From the NCBI RefSeq assembly GCF_028858725.1, contig NC_084789.1, forward strand, positions 37,455,548 through 37,519,547: DNA of 64,000 nucleotides. The letters run 5' to 3'. The notes beneath the pieces were generated by a model. It was given only the letters and a program-made list of their open reading frames with translations, searched no databases and was not told where the DNA came from. This document shows positions 33,874-46,000 of this stretch, piece after piece; within the stretch, counting starts at the first letter, position 1, and every line of letters begins with the position of its first letter. The position numbers and the translations under genes are program-made. This stretch comes from Colius striatus (Eukaryota; Chordata; Aves; Coliiformes; Coliidae).

Positions 33874-36452
33874 GTGGCCCTTGAAAGGAGAAAGACTACA
33901 CCAGGCCAATCTCCTGGTACAGGAACAACTTCAATTGGGTCATATTAAGCCCTTGGAATACTCCTAATTTTGTTATACCTAAGAAATCAGGGAAATTTCG
34001 CTTGTTGCATGATTTGCGAGCCATCAATGATCAGATGCAGGACATGGGGGCCCTACAACCTGGCATGCCGAATCCGGCAATGTTGCCTGAAAATTGGGCT
34101 ATCTTAATAATAGATTTGAAGGACTGTTTTTTCTCTATTGCGTTACATCCAGATGATCATCAGCGGTTTGCATTTGCGATACCAGCAGTGAATAGAGAGA
34201 GTCCAGCACAGAGATATGAGTGGACTGTGCTGCCACAAGGGATGAAAAATAGTCCAACAATTTGTCAGCTGTATGTAGATAATGCCCTGCGACCCATTCG
34301 GCATAAGTGGCCCCATGCACTTGTGTATCATTATATGGATGATATCCTCATTGCTCAGGAGGAGGCATTTACTGCAGATCAAGAGAGAGATCTAGAAACC
34401 ATATTACAAGCACAGGGACTGACTCTTGCTCCTGAAAAGGTACAAAGATGTCCAGCATGGCAGTATTTGGGCTGGAGTATTACAGAGGCTCATATTAGGC
34501 CTCAAAAGCTCCATATTCATACCAAGATAAAAACTGTAAATGATGCACAAAAATTAATGGGGGATTTGCAATGGTTGCGCCCTATTGTTGGAATCACTAA
34601 TGACATGCTAGAACCGCTGCGCCCCCTATTGAAGGGAACAGACCCGTCGGCAAAAGTACAGCCAACAGCAGAACAACTGCAAACCATTGCTGAAATTTCT
34701 GACCTCATTACCACTCGGCAAGTCGATCGTCGTGATCCAGATTGCCCCATTGATTTGACGATTTTGCAGGGCAAAGAACAGTTTCTTGGTGCATTAACAC
34801 AGTGCAAAAAACAAAAAGAGAGGCTAATCGTCCTGGAATGGCTATTCACCACGTTACAGCCTAAATGGACAATTGAACAAAAAACTGTGGGCTTAACAAT
34901 GCTTATTAGAAAGGGACGCACTCGAATCTTACAGGTGAGCGGCCAAGAGCCAGGAACGATATATGTGCCTATAGCGAAAAGAGATCTGGAATGGATCATA
35001 GCAACATCAGAGCCTCTACAGCTTAGTTTATTGTTATCTGCCCAAAAAATAAACATGCAGTCCCTAAAATCTAAGGTGTTGGCGTGTATGACACAACAAC
35101 AGTGGATTATTCGTCCTAAGCTAAGTGAGCAACCTTTGTCAAATGCCGTTACAGCATATAAAGACGCAGGAAAGAAATCTCAACGGACTGTAAAAGACTG
35201 GGAAGAGGCAGGACAATGGAAACACCAGCTATTACATGCCACGGAAATGGACTCTTTACAGACTTTAGAACTTTTTACGGTTGTTCGGGCCCTTGAAATG
35301 TGGTGGTGTAAACCGTTGAATATTGTAACTGACTCTTTTTATGTTGCAGGAATTTCTCAGCAAATAGAAGATGCTTGCATTAAAGATGTGCGCAATCGAC
35401 ACCTTTTTGACCTACTTAGAGCCATGCAGGCCGCTATCCGGCAGCGCACATCTCCATATTGTGTAATACATATCAGAAGTCATAAGTATGACATTGGTTT
35501 AGGAGCAGGAAATGCTAGAGCGGACAAGCTGGTAGCTTTGGGGGTGCCTGTAAATAAATTCAATCAGGCAAGAGAAGCCCATGCCACCTTTCATCAAAAT
35601 GCCAGAGGTCTAAAGAGAAGTTTTGACCTTTCAATAGAGGATGCTGGAGCAATACTGAGGGCTTGCCTGCAGTGTAGCCACTACGGCCCAGGGTTAGGTC
35701 TGGGAGTCAACCCCGGGGGTCTGGGACCATTAGAATTGTGGCAGATGGACGTCACTCACATTTCTGAATTTGGAAGGCTTAAATATGTTCATGTAACTGT
35801 GGATACATTCAGTAAGTATATATGGGCAATAGCTCAAGCAGGAGAAAGAGTAACGCATGTAATACGACATGCCACTGCATGTTTTGCTGTTATGGGGGTG
35901 CCAGGCACCATTAAGACTGATAACGGCCCTGCGTATGTTAGTCATCGGGTGAGACAGTTTTTCCAAACCTGGGGAGTGAAACACATTACAGGGATATCAC
36001 ACTCACTGATAGGATGGGCTATAGTGGAACGAACTCATCAAGTGTTAAAATCATATTTAAGTAAGATGTCTGACATACAGGACCCACAGGAACAGTTGTC
36101 TAAGGTATTGTTTACTATAAATCATTTATGTATCTTTGGGGAGGAGAAAGAACCTCCAGCTCGACTACATCAAGGAATGGTGGAAACATCCAAAAGACTG
36201 CCGGCAATGTGGGCAACTTACAGAGATCCACAAACAGGTATATGGCAGGGCCCAGCTAAAGTGCAGTATTTAGACAGGGGTTATATGTCTGTGCTTACAT
36301 CTACAGGTCCAATATGGGTTCCTGCGAAATGGACTAGAGTGGCTGTTACTCCTAATAATCCTGATGGTGACAGTTCACACATCGCCATTGAATCAAGTGA
36401 ATCCACGTCAGAACATGTGAGTCACCTGGGTGAATCAGACAGGCCAAGCTGA
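33874..36452 (+). CDS. pol: pol of element E: RT, RNase H, integrase (open 816 codons from 34002)
   Basis: Begins in RT with QWPLKGERL right after the LTR; one frameshift near 33960, then open from about 33965 to TGA at 36450-36452. RT: LLHDLRAIN, LPQGMKNSPT, YMDD (34332-34343). RNase H: TAYKDAG, TLELFTVVRAL, VTDSFYVAG. Integrase: His-His of the zinc finger (EAHATFHQ), CLQC, WQMDVTH, KTDNGPAY and AIVERTHQ, so the catalytic triad is present, then a C-terminal domain ending WVPAKWTRV. The longest open retroviral frame in the window. RT fingers are truncated. It would reverse-transcribe and integrate viral genomes, but lacks gag and protease in cis. Confidence 0.88.
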
Positions 36453-37717
36453 CTTTTGTCTGCATCTTCAGTCGGTGAGTGATACATTCCGCACCTGTCT
36501 GGTTGGAATATCAGATTTTGATCCTAGTGATTTCCAGAAATATGTCAGCGGGAGCGCCTCCTGTTCCAGCAAAGTGACATTGGACTGTGCTGCAGACTCG
36601 TTAAGTCGTCTCAAAGTCCCTCTTCCCTGGGACCCACAAGAGTTGGAGTTGCTGGGAAGTCAAGCAATCGGAAACATAACGAATGGGAGTTGGACTCGTA
36701 CTTGTTTTAGCTTTGGGACTAAATATCAAGGACTAAGAGGAATGGAACAATATAAAAATATGGTTAAGCAGTGGACTGATGTTTCCCCTGAAGGTGCATA
36801 TAGTCGATTTGTAGATCCAAAAGGAAGATATTGTGGATTGGCCATAGGACAATTTGGTGGAACTTGGATGGTCAATTTATCTGGGTTGATATATGGGGGG
36901 AGTAACACTGGTTGGGAACGCGGAAACCCTCAGGGGCCTACTCTGTGGAGCAATGGGTCTGCTAAAGCTCTACCCAATAACATCTTCTTAATATGTGGGG
37001 ATCGAGCGTGGCAGGGAATCCCAGCTAACCCAATTAGGGGGCCATGTTATTTAGGGAAACTAACTTTGTTTGCTCCTCGACAGCAGGACTGGTTAAAAAG
37101 TACCAAGTTACGGAAAACAAGAGATACCCACAACTTAAAAGGAGATTGTGATGGTAAAGTACAATTGTGGTCCATTACGGCGAATGTATTTGCTTCAGCA
37201 TTTGTACCTGGGTCGGCTGCAGCCCAGGCCTTACGGCAGTTAGAAAGATTAGTGTGTTGATCGGAGCAGCAAGCTAATGTTACTACTGATGTTATTGAAA
37301 AAATTGTTGGCAGACCAGAAAAGCCTTAGACATGCCTTATTGCAAGATCGTGCAGCTATTGATTTTTTGCTATTGGCGGAAGGACACGGATGTCAAGACT
37401 TTGAAGGCATGTGTTGTTTTAATCTTTCTGATCATAGTGAATCTATTCACAAAGATTTGGCATATTTAAAGGCTCACGCTAAGAATATTACGGTGGGTTA
37501 TAACCCTTTTGATAATTGGCTTCAATCAGCTTTTAGGGGGTTGTCACCTTGGTTGATTATGTTAATCAAAGAAGGGTTAAGATGGATATTGATTATTTTG
37601 CTTTTGCTTATAATGTTTAAGATAGTATATAGTTGTATTACGCAGGCAGTGCATAGACTGACTGACTCAGTCTTGATTGTGCAAAAACAAAACGAGGGAA
37701 TTGTGGAGAAAAAATGA
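36430..37717 (+). pseudogene. env: env of element E
   Basis: Overlaps the pol end in another frame. SU begins within NQTGQADFC without a signal peptide, apparently fused to the pol tail by a deletion. Contains PWDPQELELLGS, several N-glycosylation sites and NNIFLICGDRAW. A stop (37258-37260) and frameshift separate it from TM (37277-37717), which has LLQDRAAIDF, GHGCQDFEGMCC (CX6CC), a membrane helix (about 37551-37630) and a tail running into the LTR. Alpharetrovirus-like TM. Confidence 0.85.
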
Positions 37718-38299
37718 GGGAGCATGGACATGGATCCCGGGATATAACAATAGGCCTGTTGGGGTAAGGCAGCCTGAGCTCTATTGATATGAATTTAAGG
37801 CACAATCAAGACCATGAGTCAAGAGTCAGAGCCATGGTTAAAGCAGTTGCTGTCATGTAGACAGCAGGCCGCTTTCTGTTCCCTCAAGGTCGGACTGTTT
37901 TCGGCTAAAAGTGGTAAACAACTTTGGGGAAAAACAAGATGGGAAAATGTGAGGGAGCTTACTTATCGCAGAAACTGCAAGTAGGATGAACAAGAAAGTG
38001 AAATTTATTAGCTGCTGTTGCTGAGCTTGCTTTGAAGCTCCTGGGTATATAAGTTAGAGCTTGCTCTCAATAAAGAAGAAGATTTCTGCTATCACTCACA
38101 TTGAGTAGGACTGATTTCTTCCCACCCAGCTGAGAATCGGACCCTGGGTTGATCGCCGCATGAAGTCAGCTTACAGCTGGATTTTTAGGCTTTGAGTCTG
38201 GATTTTAAAGACTTCGAGTCTGGTTCATTTTTCAGGCTTCGAGCCTGGTTTCAGGCTTCGAGATTGGTTTTTACGCCAAGATCCGAAAATTTCGCATCA
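37702..38299 (+). repeat. Second LTR of element E (Lys3-type)
   Basis: 598 bp, TGTGGAGAAA to TTCGCATCA. TATA-like GGTATATAAG near 38044; AATAAA at 38069-38074. The U5 hairpin array (38186-38267) is shorter (four units) than in the first LTR. Flanked on the right by TATGGG (38300-38305). Confidence 0.87.
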
Positions 38300-40214
38300 T
38301 ATGGGAGCTATCCCCAATCCCACTCACTTGGACTGCTCAGTTACTATTGAAAAAATACAGACTGCCGGTTAAGTTATACGGGAGGTACAAAAAAGCTAGA
38401 AGGCAGACCCCACCAACAATAGTAAGTAGGTCCCCAAGTAGTCTATCAGCCAGCACTGTGTCACATTTGCAGCTGCTTTCCTGTGGGAGCTACCTCCAAT
38501 CCCATCCTCTTGGCCTCGTCATCTCCCTTAAAAATACATTCTGTCAATATAAGTTATATCACTGAGCATGAGAGCTACAAAAAAGCAGGTACGCAGACCG
38601 ACCTACAGTAGTAAGTAGGTCCCCATGTAATCTCTCAGCCAGCACTGTGTCACATATGCAGCTGCTTTCCTGTGGGAGCTATGTCCAATAACACTCACTT
38701 GTACTGCTCAGGTCCCATTGAAAAAATATATGCTGTCGGTTAAGTTATACCATTACGTATGGGAGCTACAATAAAGCAGGAAGGAAGACCTCATCTACAG
38801 TAGTAAGTAGGTCCCCATGTAGTCTATTAGCCAGCACAGTGTCACATTTTCAGCTTCTTTCCTGTGGGAGCTATCTCCAGTCCCACTCACTTGGAGTGCT
38901 CAGCTCCCATTGAAAAAATACAGGCTGGTAATAGAAGTTTTACCACTGCGTATGGGAGCTACAAGAAAGCAGGAAAAGAGACCCACCTTGAGTAGTATGT
39001 CCCCATGTACTCCATCAGCCAGCACAGTGTCACCTTTGAAGTTACTTTCCTGTGGGAGCTATCTCCAATCCCACGCTCTTGGCCTCGTCAGCTCCATTTA
39101 AAAATAGATTCTGTCGGTATAAGTTATATGACTGCATATAGGAACTAAAAGAAAGCAGGAAGAGAGACCCCACCTGCAGTGTTAGTAGTAAGTAGGTCCC
39201 CATGCAGTCTCTCAGCAAGCATTGACACCTTTGAAGCTGCTTTCTTGTGGGAGCTATCTCCAATCCCAATCGAACTGCTCAGATCCCATTGAAAAAATAC
39301 AGACTGTCGGTGGAAATAATACCACTGCGGATGGGAGCTACAAGAAAGCAGGAAAGCAGACACAACCTACAGTAGTAAGTAGGTCCCCATGTAGTCTATC
39401 AGCCAGCACTGTGTCACATCTGCACCTTCTTTCCTTTGGGAGCTATCTCCAATCCCACTCACTTGAACTGCTCAGATCCCTTTAAAAACTACATGCTTTC
39501 CGTTAAGTTATACCACTGTGTATGGGAGCTACAAAAAACCATAAACGCAGACCCCACCTACAGTAGTAAGTAGGTCCCAATGTAGTCTACCAGCCAGAAC
39601 TGTGTCACATTTACAGCTTTTTTCCTGTGGGAGCTATATCAAATCCCACTCACATGGACTGCTCAGCTCCCTTTAAAAACTACATGCTTTCCGTTAAGTT
39701 ATTCCACTGCGCATGGGAGCTACAAAAAACCAGGAATGTAGACCCCACCTACAGTAGTAAGAAGGTCCCCATGTAGTCTATCAGCCAACACTGTGTCACA
39801 TTTGCAGCTGCTTTCCTGTGGGAGCTATCTCCAATCCCACTCACTTGGACTGCTCAACGCCCGTTGAAAATATATAGACTATTAAGTTATACCACTGCTT
39901 ATGGGAGGTACAAGAAAGCAGGAAGGCAGACCACAACTACAGTAGTAAGTAGGTCCACATTTAGTCTATCAGTCAGCACTGTGCCATCCTTGAAGCTGCT
40001 TTCCTGTGGGAGCTATCTCCAATAACACTCACTTGTACTGCTCAGATCCAATTGAAAAAATATATGCTGTCGGTTAAGTTATACCACTTTGTATGGGATC
40101 TCCAAGAAAGCTGGAAGGCAGACCCCAACTACAGTGTTAAGTAGGTCCCCATGTAGTCTATCAGCCAGCACTGTCACATTTGCAGCGGCTTTCCTATGAG
40201 CGCTGTCTCCCGTC
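38300..40214 (+). repeat. Satellite block
   Basis: About ten monomers, with the CGCTCTTGGCCTCG variant and the CACTTGGACTGC type interspersed. Several short truncations. ORFs are monomer translations. Confidence 0.93.
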
Positions 40215-40718
40215 TGTAATGGAATAGGTCATGTTAGTTAATCAAATAATGAACAAATAGTTGTGCAAGGAACCATTTAAAGTCTTTTTAAAAGTGTTTT
40301 AAAACTTTAACCGTAAAGTCTCTACAATGTGCACAGGTGCAGTTGGCCAAGGTGCTTGTAGGCGGTACCATAGTTTGCGCATGAGCTGATAAGAGCCAAG
40401 GGATTAGTTCATGAGTGGGCCACTAGAGGAAGACTACTGACTTCATCCCAGTCACCACCGTACGACCACCAGGAGGCAGAAGAAGACCCCCTAGTAACAA
40501 GACCGGCACATGCGCAGAGTACATCAGGGAGTGATGCACTCGACCTATAAGGACTGTAAGGACTCTGATACGGGGGAGGGGGGAGGGTTGCGTGCCGTTG
40601 GTGGAACAGGGTCTCCTGGCCACCCAGCACTGCTTTGCTTATTTGTCGCTTGCTTAATAAATTTGATCTGTGAGTCATTTAAATTGACCTGTGAACTTTT
40701 TCACAGCAACTTATAACA
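40215..40718 (+). repeat. 5' LTR of gamma-like element
   Basis: 504 bp, TGTAATGGAA to TTATAACA. TATA-like CCTATAAGG near 40544; AATAAA at 40656-40661. Left flank is satellite. Confidence 0.85.
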
Positions 40719-40721
40719 ATT

Positions 40722-40739
40722 TGGTGCCGTGACTCGGAT
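40722..40739 (+). promoter_or_regulatory. Primer binding site, tRNA-His
   Basis: TGGTGCCGTGACTCGGAT, an exact match to the tRNA-His site known from HERV-H-type elements, three bases after the LTR. Confidence 0.88.
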
Positions 40740-41588
40740 ACAGGTAAATTTGGTATTGGATTCCCAGACTAGGGGGGCGCCCCATCTGCAGACGGCCGTG
40801 GTGTGGGAAATTCCTTTGCCAAACTCTGTATTCCGAACCCCTTCTAAATTTGGCAAATAAGCAAATAAACCTGCAGTACCCCATAATTTTTGTGCACGAA
40901 GATCCAAACGAAGACTCTGGATTGAGTAAGTATTTGCGTGGTTCCGTTCGGTCGGGGTGGTTATCCTAGAGTGCGAGTTACTGAGAGGTCTCAAGGAGAC
41001 CAAGTGAGTGGGGACCCTCCAGTATTGCAGTTCTCATTGCCCGCGAGGGCGTGGGTCACGACCGAGGGGAACGATTGTGAGAACGAGTAAAGGGCACTCT
41101 AGAAGTTGGGACAGAGGAAGAGCAAGCCCTCTGATCCCATGGGTGGCATAAGGATAGGCTGCCAGATATTCCCCCAGAAAGTCCTCTGGGGATGATGAAA
41201 AAATTTTGTAATGATTCCCCCCTGTAGAAGACAAAAGAGTAAGGAAAAGATGGTACATTACTGTATGGAAGTTTGGGGTGGGGGGAAGAGTCATTAGGAA
41301 ATCCCCATATTATTTGGCCCATATTTGGGTCTTTTGAGGACTGGTTATGAGCAGACCTCAATTTGTGGGTAAATGATAAGAAGACCGTTACCCAAGAGGA
41401 AATTGAATATGTGAGTCTCTGGATACCCCAACCTTCTGATAAGGTATCCTTGTTCGCTCTTAAGGAAAAGAAAGCTAAGAGCCCACCTGAAGAGGAGATT
41501 TGGTAGAGGATCCTCTGGGTGTGTCTGAGAGATTTGATCAGTTCTTAGGGCTGAATCTCTATACCTGGATTGAACTATATTATTCACA
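40740..41588 (+). other. Leader and degraded matrix region of gamma-like element
   Basis: Non-coding leader then degraded gag N-terminal sequence with frameshifts; open pieces such as QEEIEYVSLWIP suggest former coding. No intact ORF. Confidence 0.5.
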
Positions 41589-42213
41589 ATGGAGGAAAGG
41601 GAAATGATTCGAAGAGCAGGAATGAGAATCTGGGATCAACAGCACCAGGCAGGACCAGACGCAGATGTGAAATGGCCCTTGCAAAGGCCCAATTGGAATA
41701 ATCAGATGGCGGAGCACAGAGCCCATATGGCAGACCTACGAGCCATCATTGTCCAGGGAATCAGAGAGTCTGTTCCCCGAGGACAGAATATTAAAAAAGC
41801 ATTCAATGAGAGTCAGAGAAAAGACAAAACCCCAATTGATTGGCTTGAGAGATTATGTAAAAGCCTTCAACTGTACTCTGGAGTAGATCCAGCAGCTCCA
41901 GTGGGACAGGCATTATTAAAGACCCAGTTCGTGGCAAAATCATGGGTAGATATCTGAAAGAAACTAGAAAAATTAGAAGACTGGCAAGAAAAAGGGCTAG
42001 AAAGGGAAACAAAAGCCTGGGAGACAGGTGCATTCAACAGGAAAAAACAAAAAAAAAGGAATCAAAGGACAATGGAATGTTTTTAAGGAAGAATAGGGGG
42101 AGTCAGGGGCTCTATTTGCTGAGGACCACAAGAGTAATCGAGTCCTTGATAAAATTGAAGTTAGGTCCTCAGCGTCAGGAATTAGAATTTTTAGTGGACT
42201 CGGGCTGAGAGAT
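41589..42213 (+). pseudogene. gag: Gamma-like gag capsid fragment and protease start
   Basis: Open 41589-41957 with a gammaretroviral capsid C-terminus: IIVQGIRESVP, FNESQRKDKTPIDWLERL (major homology region), LYSGVDP and QALLKTQFVAKSW. After TGA at 41955-41957 the frame continues with KKLEKLEDWQEKGL, then frameshifts. A short LEFLVDSG near 42182-42207 looks like the start of protease. Confidence 0.83.
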
Positions 42214-42759
42214 CTACGATCAGCCAGTGCTGTGTCACATTTGCAGCTACTTTCCTGTGGGAGCTATCTCCAATCCCACTCACTTGGACTGTTGAACTTC
42301 CATTGAAAAAATACAGACTGTCTGTAGAAGTTATACCCATGCGCATGTGAGCTACAAGAGAGCAGGAAGGCAGATCCCATCTACAATATTTAGTTGGTCC
42401 CCATGTAGCCTATCAACCAGCACTGTGTCACGTTTGCACCTGTTTTTCTGTGGGAGCTATTTCCAATCCCACTCACTTGGACTGCTCAACTCCCATTGAA
42501 AAAATATATGCTGTCACTTAAGTTATACCACTGTTTATGGGAGCTACAAAAAAGCTGGAAGGCAGACCCCACCTACAGTAGTAAGTAGGCCTCCATGTAG
42601 TCTATCAGCCAGCAGTGTCACATTGCAGCTGCTTTCCTGTCGCAGCTATCTCCAATCCCACTGACTTGGACTGCTCAGCTGCAATTGAAAAACTACATGC
42701 TGGCAGTAGAAGTTATACCACTGCGTATGGGAGCTACAAGAAAGCAGGAAGGGAGACGC
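42214..42759 (+). repeat. Satellite block
   Basis: Nearly three monomers, ending AAGGGAGACGC, the flank of the minus-strand LTR. The same flank and neighbouring variants occur at 58700-58786. Confidence 0.9.
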
Positions 42760-43109
42760 TGCTGAAGACAACGGGAGACAAGCCCACCCTGTAGTGCAAC
42801 AAGTCTCAACTTTATTTGGAATGATACAGCTCTTTTATAGATACAATAATCAGGCTCATACATATTGCAAAAGCTAAGCTCATCATTGGTTCCCAGTTAG
42901 ATGCAAACCTCGCCCTTGTTTCAACATACACGAGATACTTGTGGCTCCTTAACCCAAACTAAGCTCTTGTTTTCTCATCTTGTTATCATACAACTCTCTT
43001 TCTCTCATGTCCTTGAGCAGGAGTCCAATATCTTATCGCTTAATGCTCACTGCCTAACCAGCTGTATTCTATCATGTCCTCCTTCCTCTAGCCAAGTCTT
43101 CACAAAACG
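42760..43109 (-). repeat. 3' LTR of mosaic copy 2 (Trp-type, subtype a)
   Basis: About 350 bp. TG at the U3 start is missing, with a small deletion at 43109 joining to TM. Confidence 0.85.
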
Positions 43110-44386
43110 TTTTCTCTTTGGAAAATGATATTAGCCTGCCACATCCTCTCAAATGTTCTTTCTATTGTCCATTGAATACAATTTATAAAACAGGGAAACA
43201 CTCACAATACCAATAAAACAATACCCATAAAGCCAATTCCATTCATTATAACATTTTGCAACCAAGGACCTATTCCCCACCCCTTAAGCCATCCTTCATG
43301 TCCTAATCTCTCTTCTTGTTTCAACTAATGGAATCCCTGTTGAAGTTCTTTCAGTTTGACATGTATCGAGGTGGAATGGTCCGACAGGTTCATACAACAC
43401 ATGCCCTCAAATTCTTCACATCCATGTCCCTGGACTAATAATAAAAAGTCTATGGCAACTCTATTTTGTAACAGCACATGATTTACACTTTGAACGTCAA
43501 CTGTTAACATATCAATCATTTCTGAAGTTTTATTTAACTCATCTTTAGTCCAACATCCTAACTGTTTAGCCAAGTTCATGGCCTTATTGGCTGCTCCTCC
43601 TGGCAAAAGGGTGGCAACTATGACTTGCTTCAGTTCACTCCAAAATCGTGGGGGACCAATATCAGTATAATCAAGCTCATAATAACTACGTTTTTTGCGG
43701 GAGCTGTTATTATGGTCAGCAAGCTGCATTAGCGTGGTTAAGTTAGGGTGGAATAAAGAGTTTCCCCAAATAACAGGGTCCACCCGGGGGATTTACTGGT
43801 ATTCCGTTCCAGGCCCTTTCTCCACAGATTAAAAATATACCCGTGGGCAATTTCTTCGGAGACATTACAGCTAGAATACAATTGCTTAAATACCGTTTCT
43901 GACTTCAAAGAAGAGTCTAAGGTGGCCCAATATTTTTGATTTCTATTAAAGTCATGGATATCCCGTGACATAAAACTTATCCAATTTTCCCCCAGTTCTA
44001 TTAGTACCGAAGCTTGCATCGGCACTTCCAAACATGCCTATTTCCTCAGGGAGTGAGGCTAATGTGGTATTAAGGGACTTAATTATCTCACATTGACGTT
44101 TCCCATCCGAGTGATCGTGATCACCGCTAATTGTGTTCAGCCCCGTCCTATTATACACGATGTTATTGTCTACTAGTCCACAAAATTCCTCCGGATTCCA
44201 CATGGGCAATCCTATCAAACACGTTTTAAAGGGATTAGTAACCCCTCCCAAACTAAGACAAAGAGATGATTGACCAGTTTCATTAGCAAAGGTTATCCAA
44301 ATATTATCTCTAGGCTGATTAAAATGCATCAAGCTGTTAGCTATTATAGTTACATTAAAAGCTATGGTTATAACAAAACACCTCAT
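43110..44386 (-). pseudogene. env: env-1 of mosaic copy 2
   Basis: Same env as provirus C: signal-like start at 44386, SU, KKRSYY near 43690 (SU/TM basic site), LLQNRVAIDF, CEEFEGMCC, membrane helix. Frameshifts near 44000 and 43770 and a TAA at 43325 break it. Confidence 0.83.
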
Positions 44387-44479
44387 TATTATTCATTAAA
44401 TTCATTGTCTTTTTGCTATATAACCTTCAGTCTTTTGATTGTTAGCCAGTCCTCCAATGACCTCAAGACGAGGGTGTAT

Positions 44480-45150
44480 TTATTCTTCAATCTCTTCCTG
44501 TCCTTTTTCGTCAGATGGTTTGATCTCCGCAGCTTCAAGGACAGCTCTTGTCCACCTGGCTAGCACCCAAATGGATCCTGTGGGAGAATCAACACACAAA
44601 TATCCACGTCCCCAGTATAATACTTTGCCTGGAGGCTGCCATATCCCTGTTTTAGGGTCACGATATTTAACCCATATTTCTTTCTCTCTCTTCTTTTTTG
44701 CCTTTGGATTATGATGCATTATTACAGGTGGTAGCTTCTGTTCCCCAAACACACACAGGTGGTTCATAACAAATAAGGCCTTTAACAATTTCATATGTGG
44801 GTCTTTAACATCCCCATATTTACCAAGATATCTTTTTAGATTCCCATTAGCTCTTTCTATTATTGCCTGTCCTGTGGGGGAATGGGGAATTCCTGCTACA
44901 TGTTTAACTCCCCATTGCCTCATAAACTGTTCTATGCTTCTACTTATACAGGCCGGCCCATTGTCTGTCTTTATTTTCTGAGGAATTCCCATTGTTGCAA
45001 AACAACTATATAAATGACGCCCCACATGTATGGCCCTCTCCCCTGTCTGTTCTGTTGCACAAATATATTTGCTCCATGTGTCTATGCTTACATGCACATA
45101 TTTTAGTCTTCCAAACTCTGCCACATGAGTGACATCCATCTGCCAAACTT
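44480..45150 (-). CDS. pol: Integrase core and C-terminal domain, mosaic copy 2
   Basis: Part of a 238-codon open frame (45196-44480). Integrase sequence starts at [10 protein letters not shown] (first catalytic Asp), then KTDNGPACIS (second Asp), AIIERANGN (Glu), and WVKYRDPKTGIW. No zinc-binding domain and no RT upstream. Upstream codons (LVVADVSTWC) belong to the foreign segment. It is open but probably not translated from a proper pol start. Confidence 0.78.
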
Positions 45151-46000
45151 CAACCCCTTGTTTACACCATGTGCTCACATCTGCCACCACCAGCACCTCC
45201 TCTCACTCCACCCCATGCCCATCTCTTCTGTACCTTCCACCTCTCACGTTACAACCTGAGATCTTCCGGACGCCTACCACATCTCCCGCTCCCTATGCTC
45301 GATGACTCCAGTGTCCCGTGGCACGGGCTGATACATTACGTGTCTGCCCAGCACATATGCTAGCTGAGCCAATTGCAGGAAGATATGATCAGGTGCTGGT
45401 CATGTTCCACTTCACTTTTCAATCCTGCCAATAGTTGAGTGACTCCATCTTGATATGCATCACGGCGACCACTCCGAGAAACACGTCAATCTGCAAGAGA
45501 GACTCAGTAGACCGTTATATCTTTTATGCCCCATGTTCTCCCCCTCCCTTAGACGGTTGGGCTATGAGTACATTTCCCTGGCTAGTGTGAGGGATACTGT
45601 GGCTCAATGCATGGAGATAGCTGGTATGTCCATGACCCCTCCGGGCAGCCTGCTCCATTGATTTTAATAACTCAAATTTTACTAACAAGCATCAGATCTC
45701 CATAATCAGCAGCAAAGGTAGCGTGTTTATATTACTTCTAATTGGTCCTTTCTCTAAAAGCCAGCTGTAGTTTTCTGTGACAAGTCTTGCAGTTTCACAC
45801 GCTGCCCCAGCCTCGTCCCTGCCCGAAGCTGCTATCTCGTATGCATTTTTGCTTCTTCGTTTCTCACAGTCGAGAGCAGCTCAAGGACAATCTGCACATT
45901 AGTTTAGCAACTCATGCCTGGTAAGCTTCTTCTTATCCACTGAAAAAAAAAAAGCACAGCTGACAAACAAAGTTATTATACTCGTGCTAAAGGTAAAATC
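45151..46000 (-). other. Foreign segment between env-2 remnant and integrase, copy 2
   Basis: No continuous coding frame. Contains SHSIPHTSQG, like an integrase motif from another class II pol. Shared by all four mosaics, so it was part of the founding recombinant. Source not identified. Confidence 0.55.

Larger units (their letters stand above)
32935..38299 (+). mobile_element. Class II element E, Lys3-type LTRs, rearranged
   Basis: Order: env TM tail, LTR, then directly pol-env-LTR with no PBS, gag, protease or RT fingers after the first LTR. This is the structure left by a tandem provirus sharing one LTR with a large deletion, or by recombination. The second LTR ends at TATGGG of the satellite. 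Confidence 0.82.
40215..42213 (+). mobile_element. Gamma-like (class I) endogenous retrovirus, 5' part only
   Basis: LTR, tRNA-His PBS, leader and gag, ending at the start of protease where satellite resumes (ACTCGGGCTGA joined to GAGATCTACG...). No pol, env or 3' LTR. Confidence 0.82.

Noticed and set aside
45169..45661. + strand ORFs at 45169-45363 and 45455-45661 (repeated at 60573-60767 and 60859-61065)
   Set aside because: Identical because the mosaic provirus is duplicated; they are antisense to the element and lack domain features.
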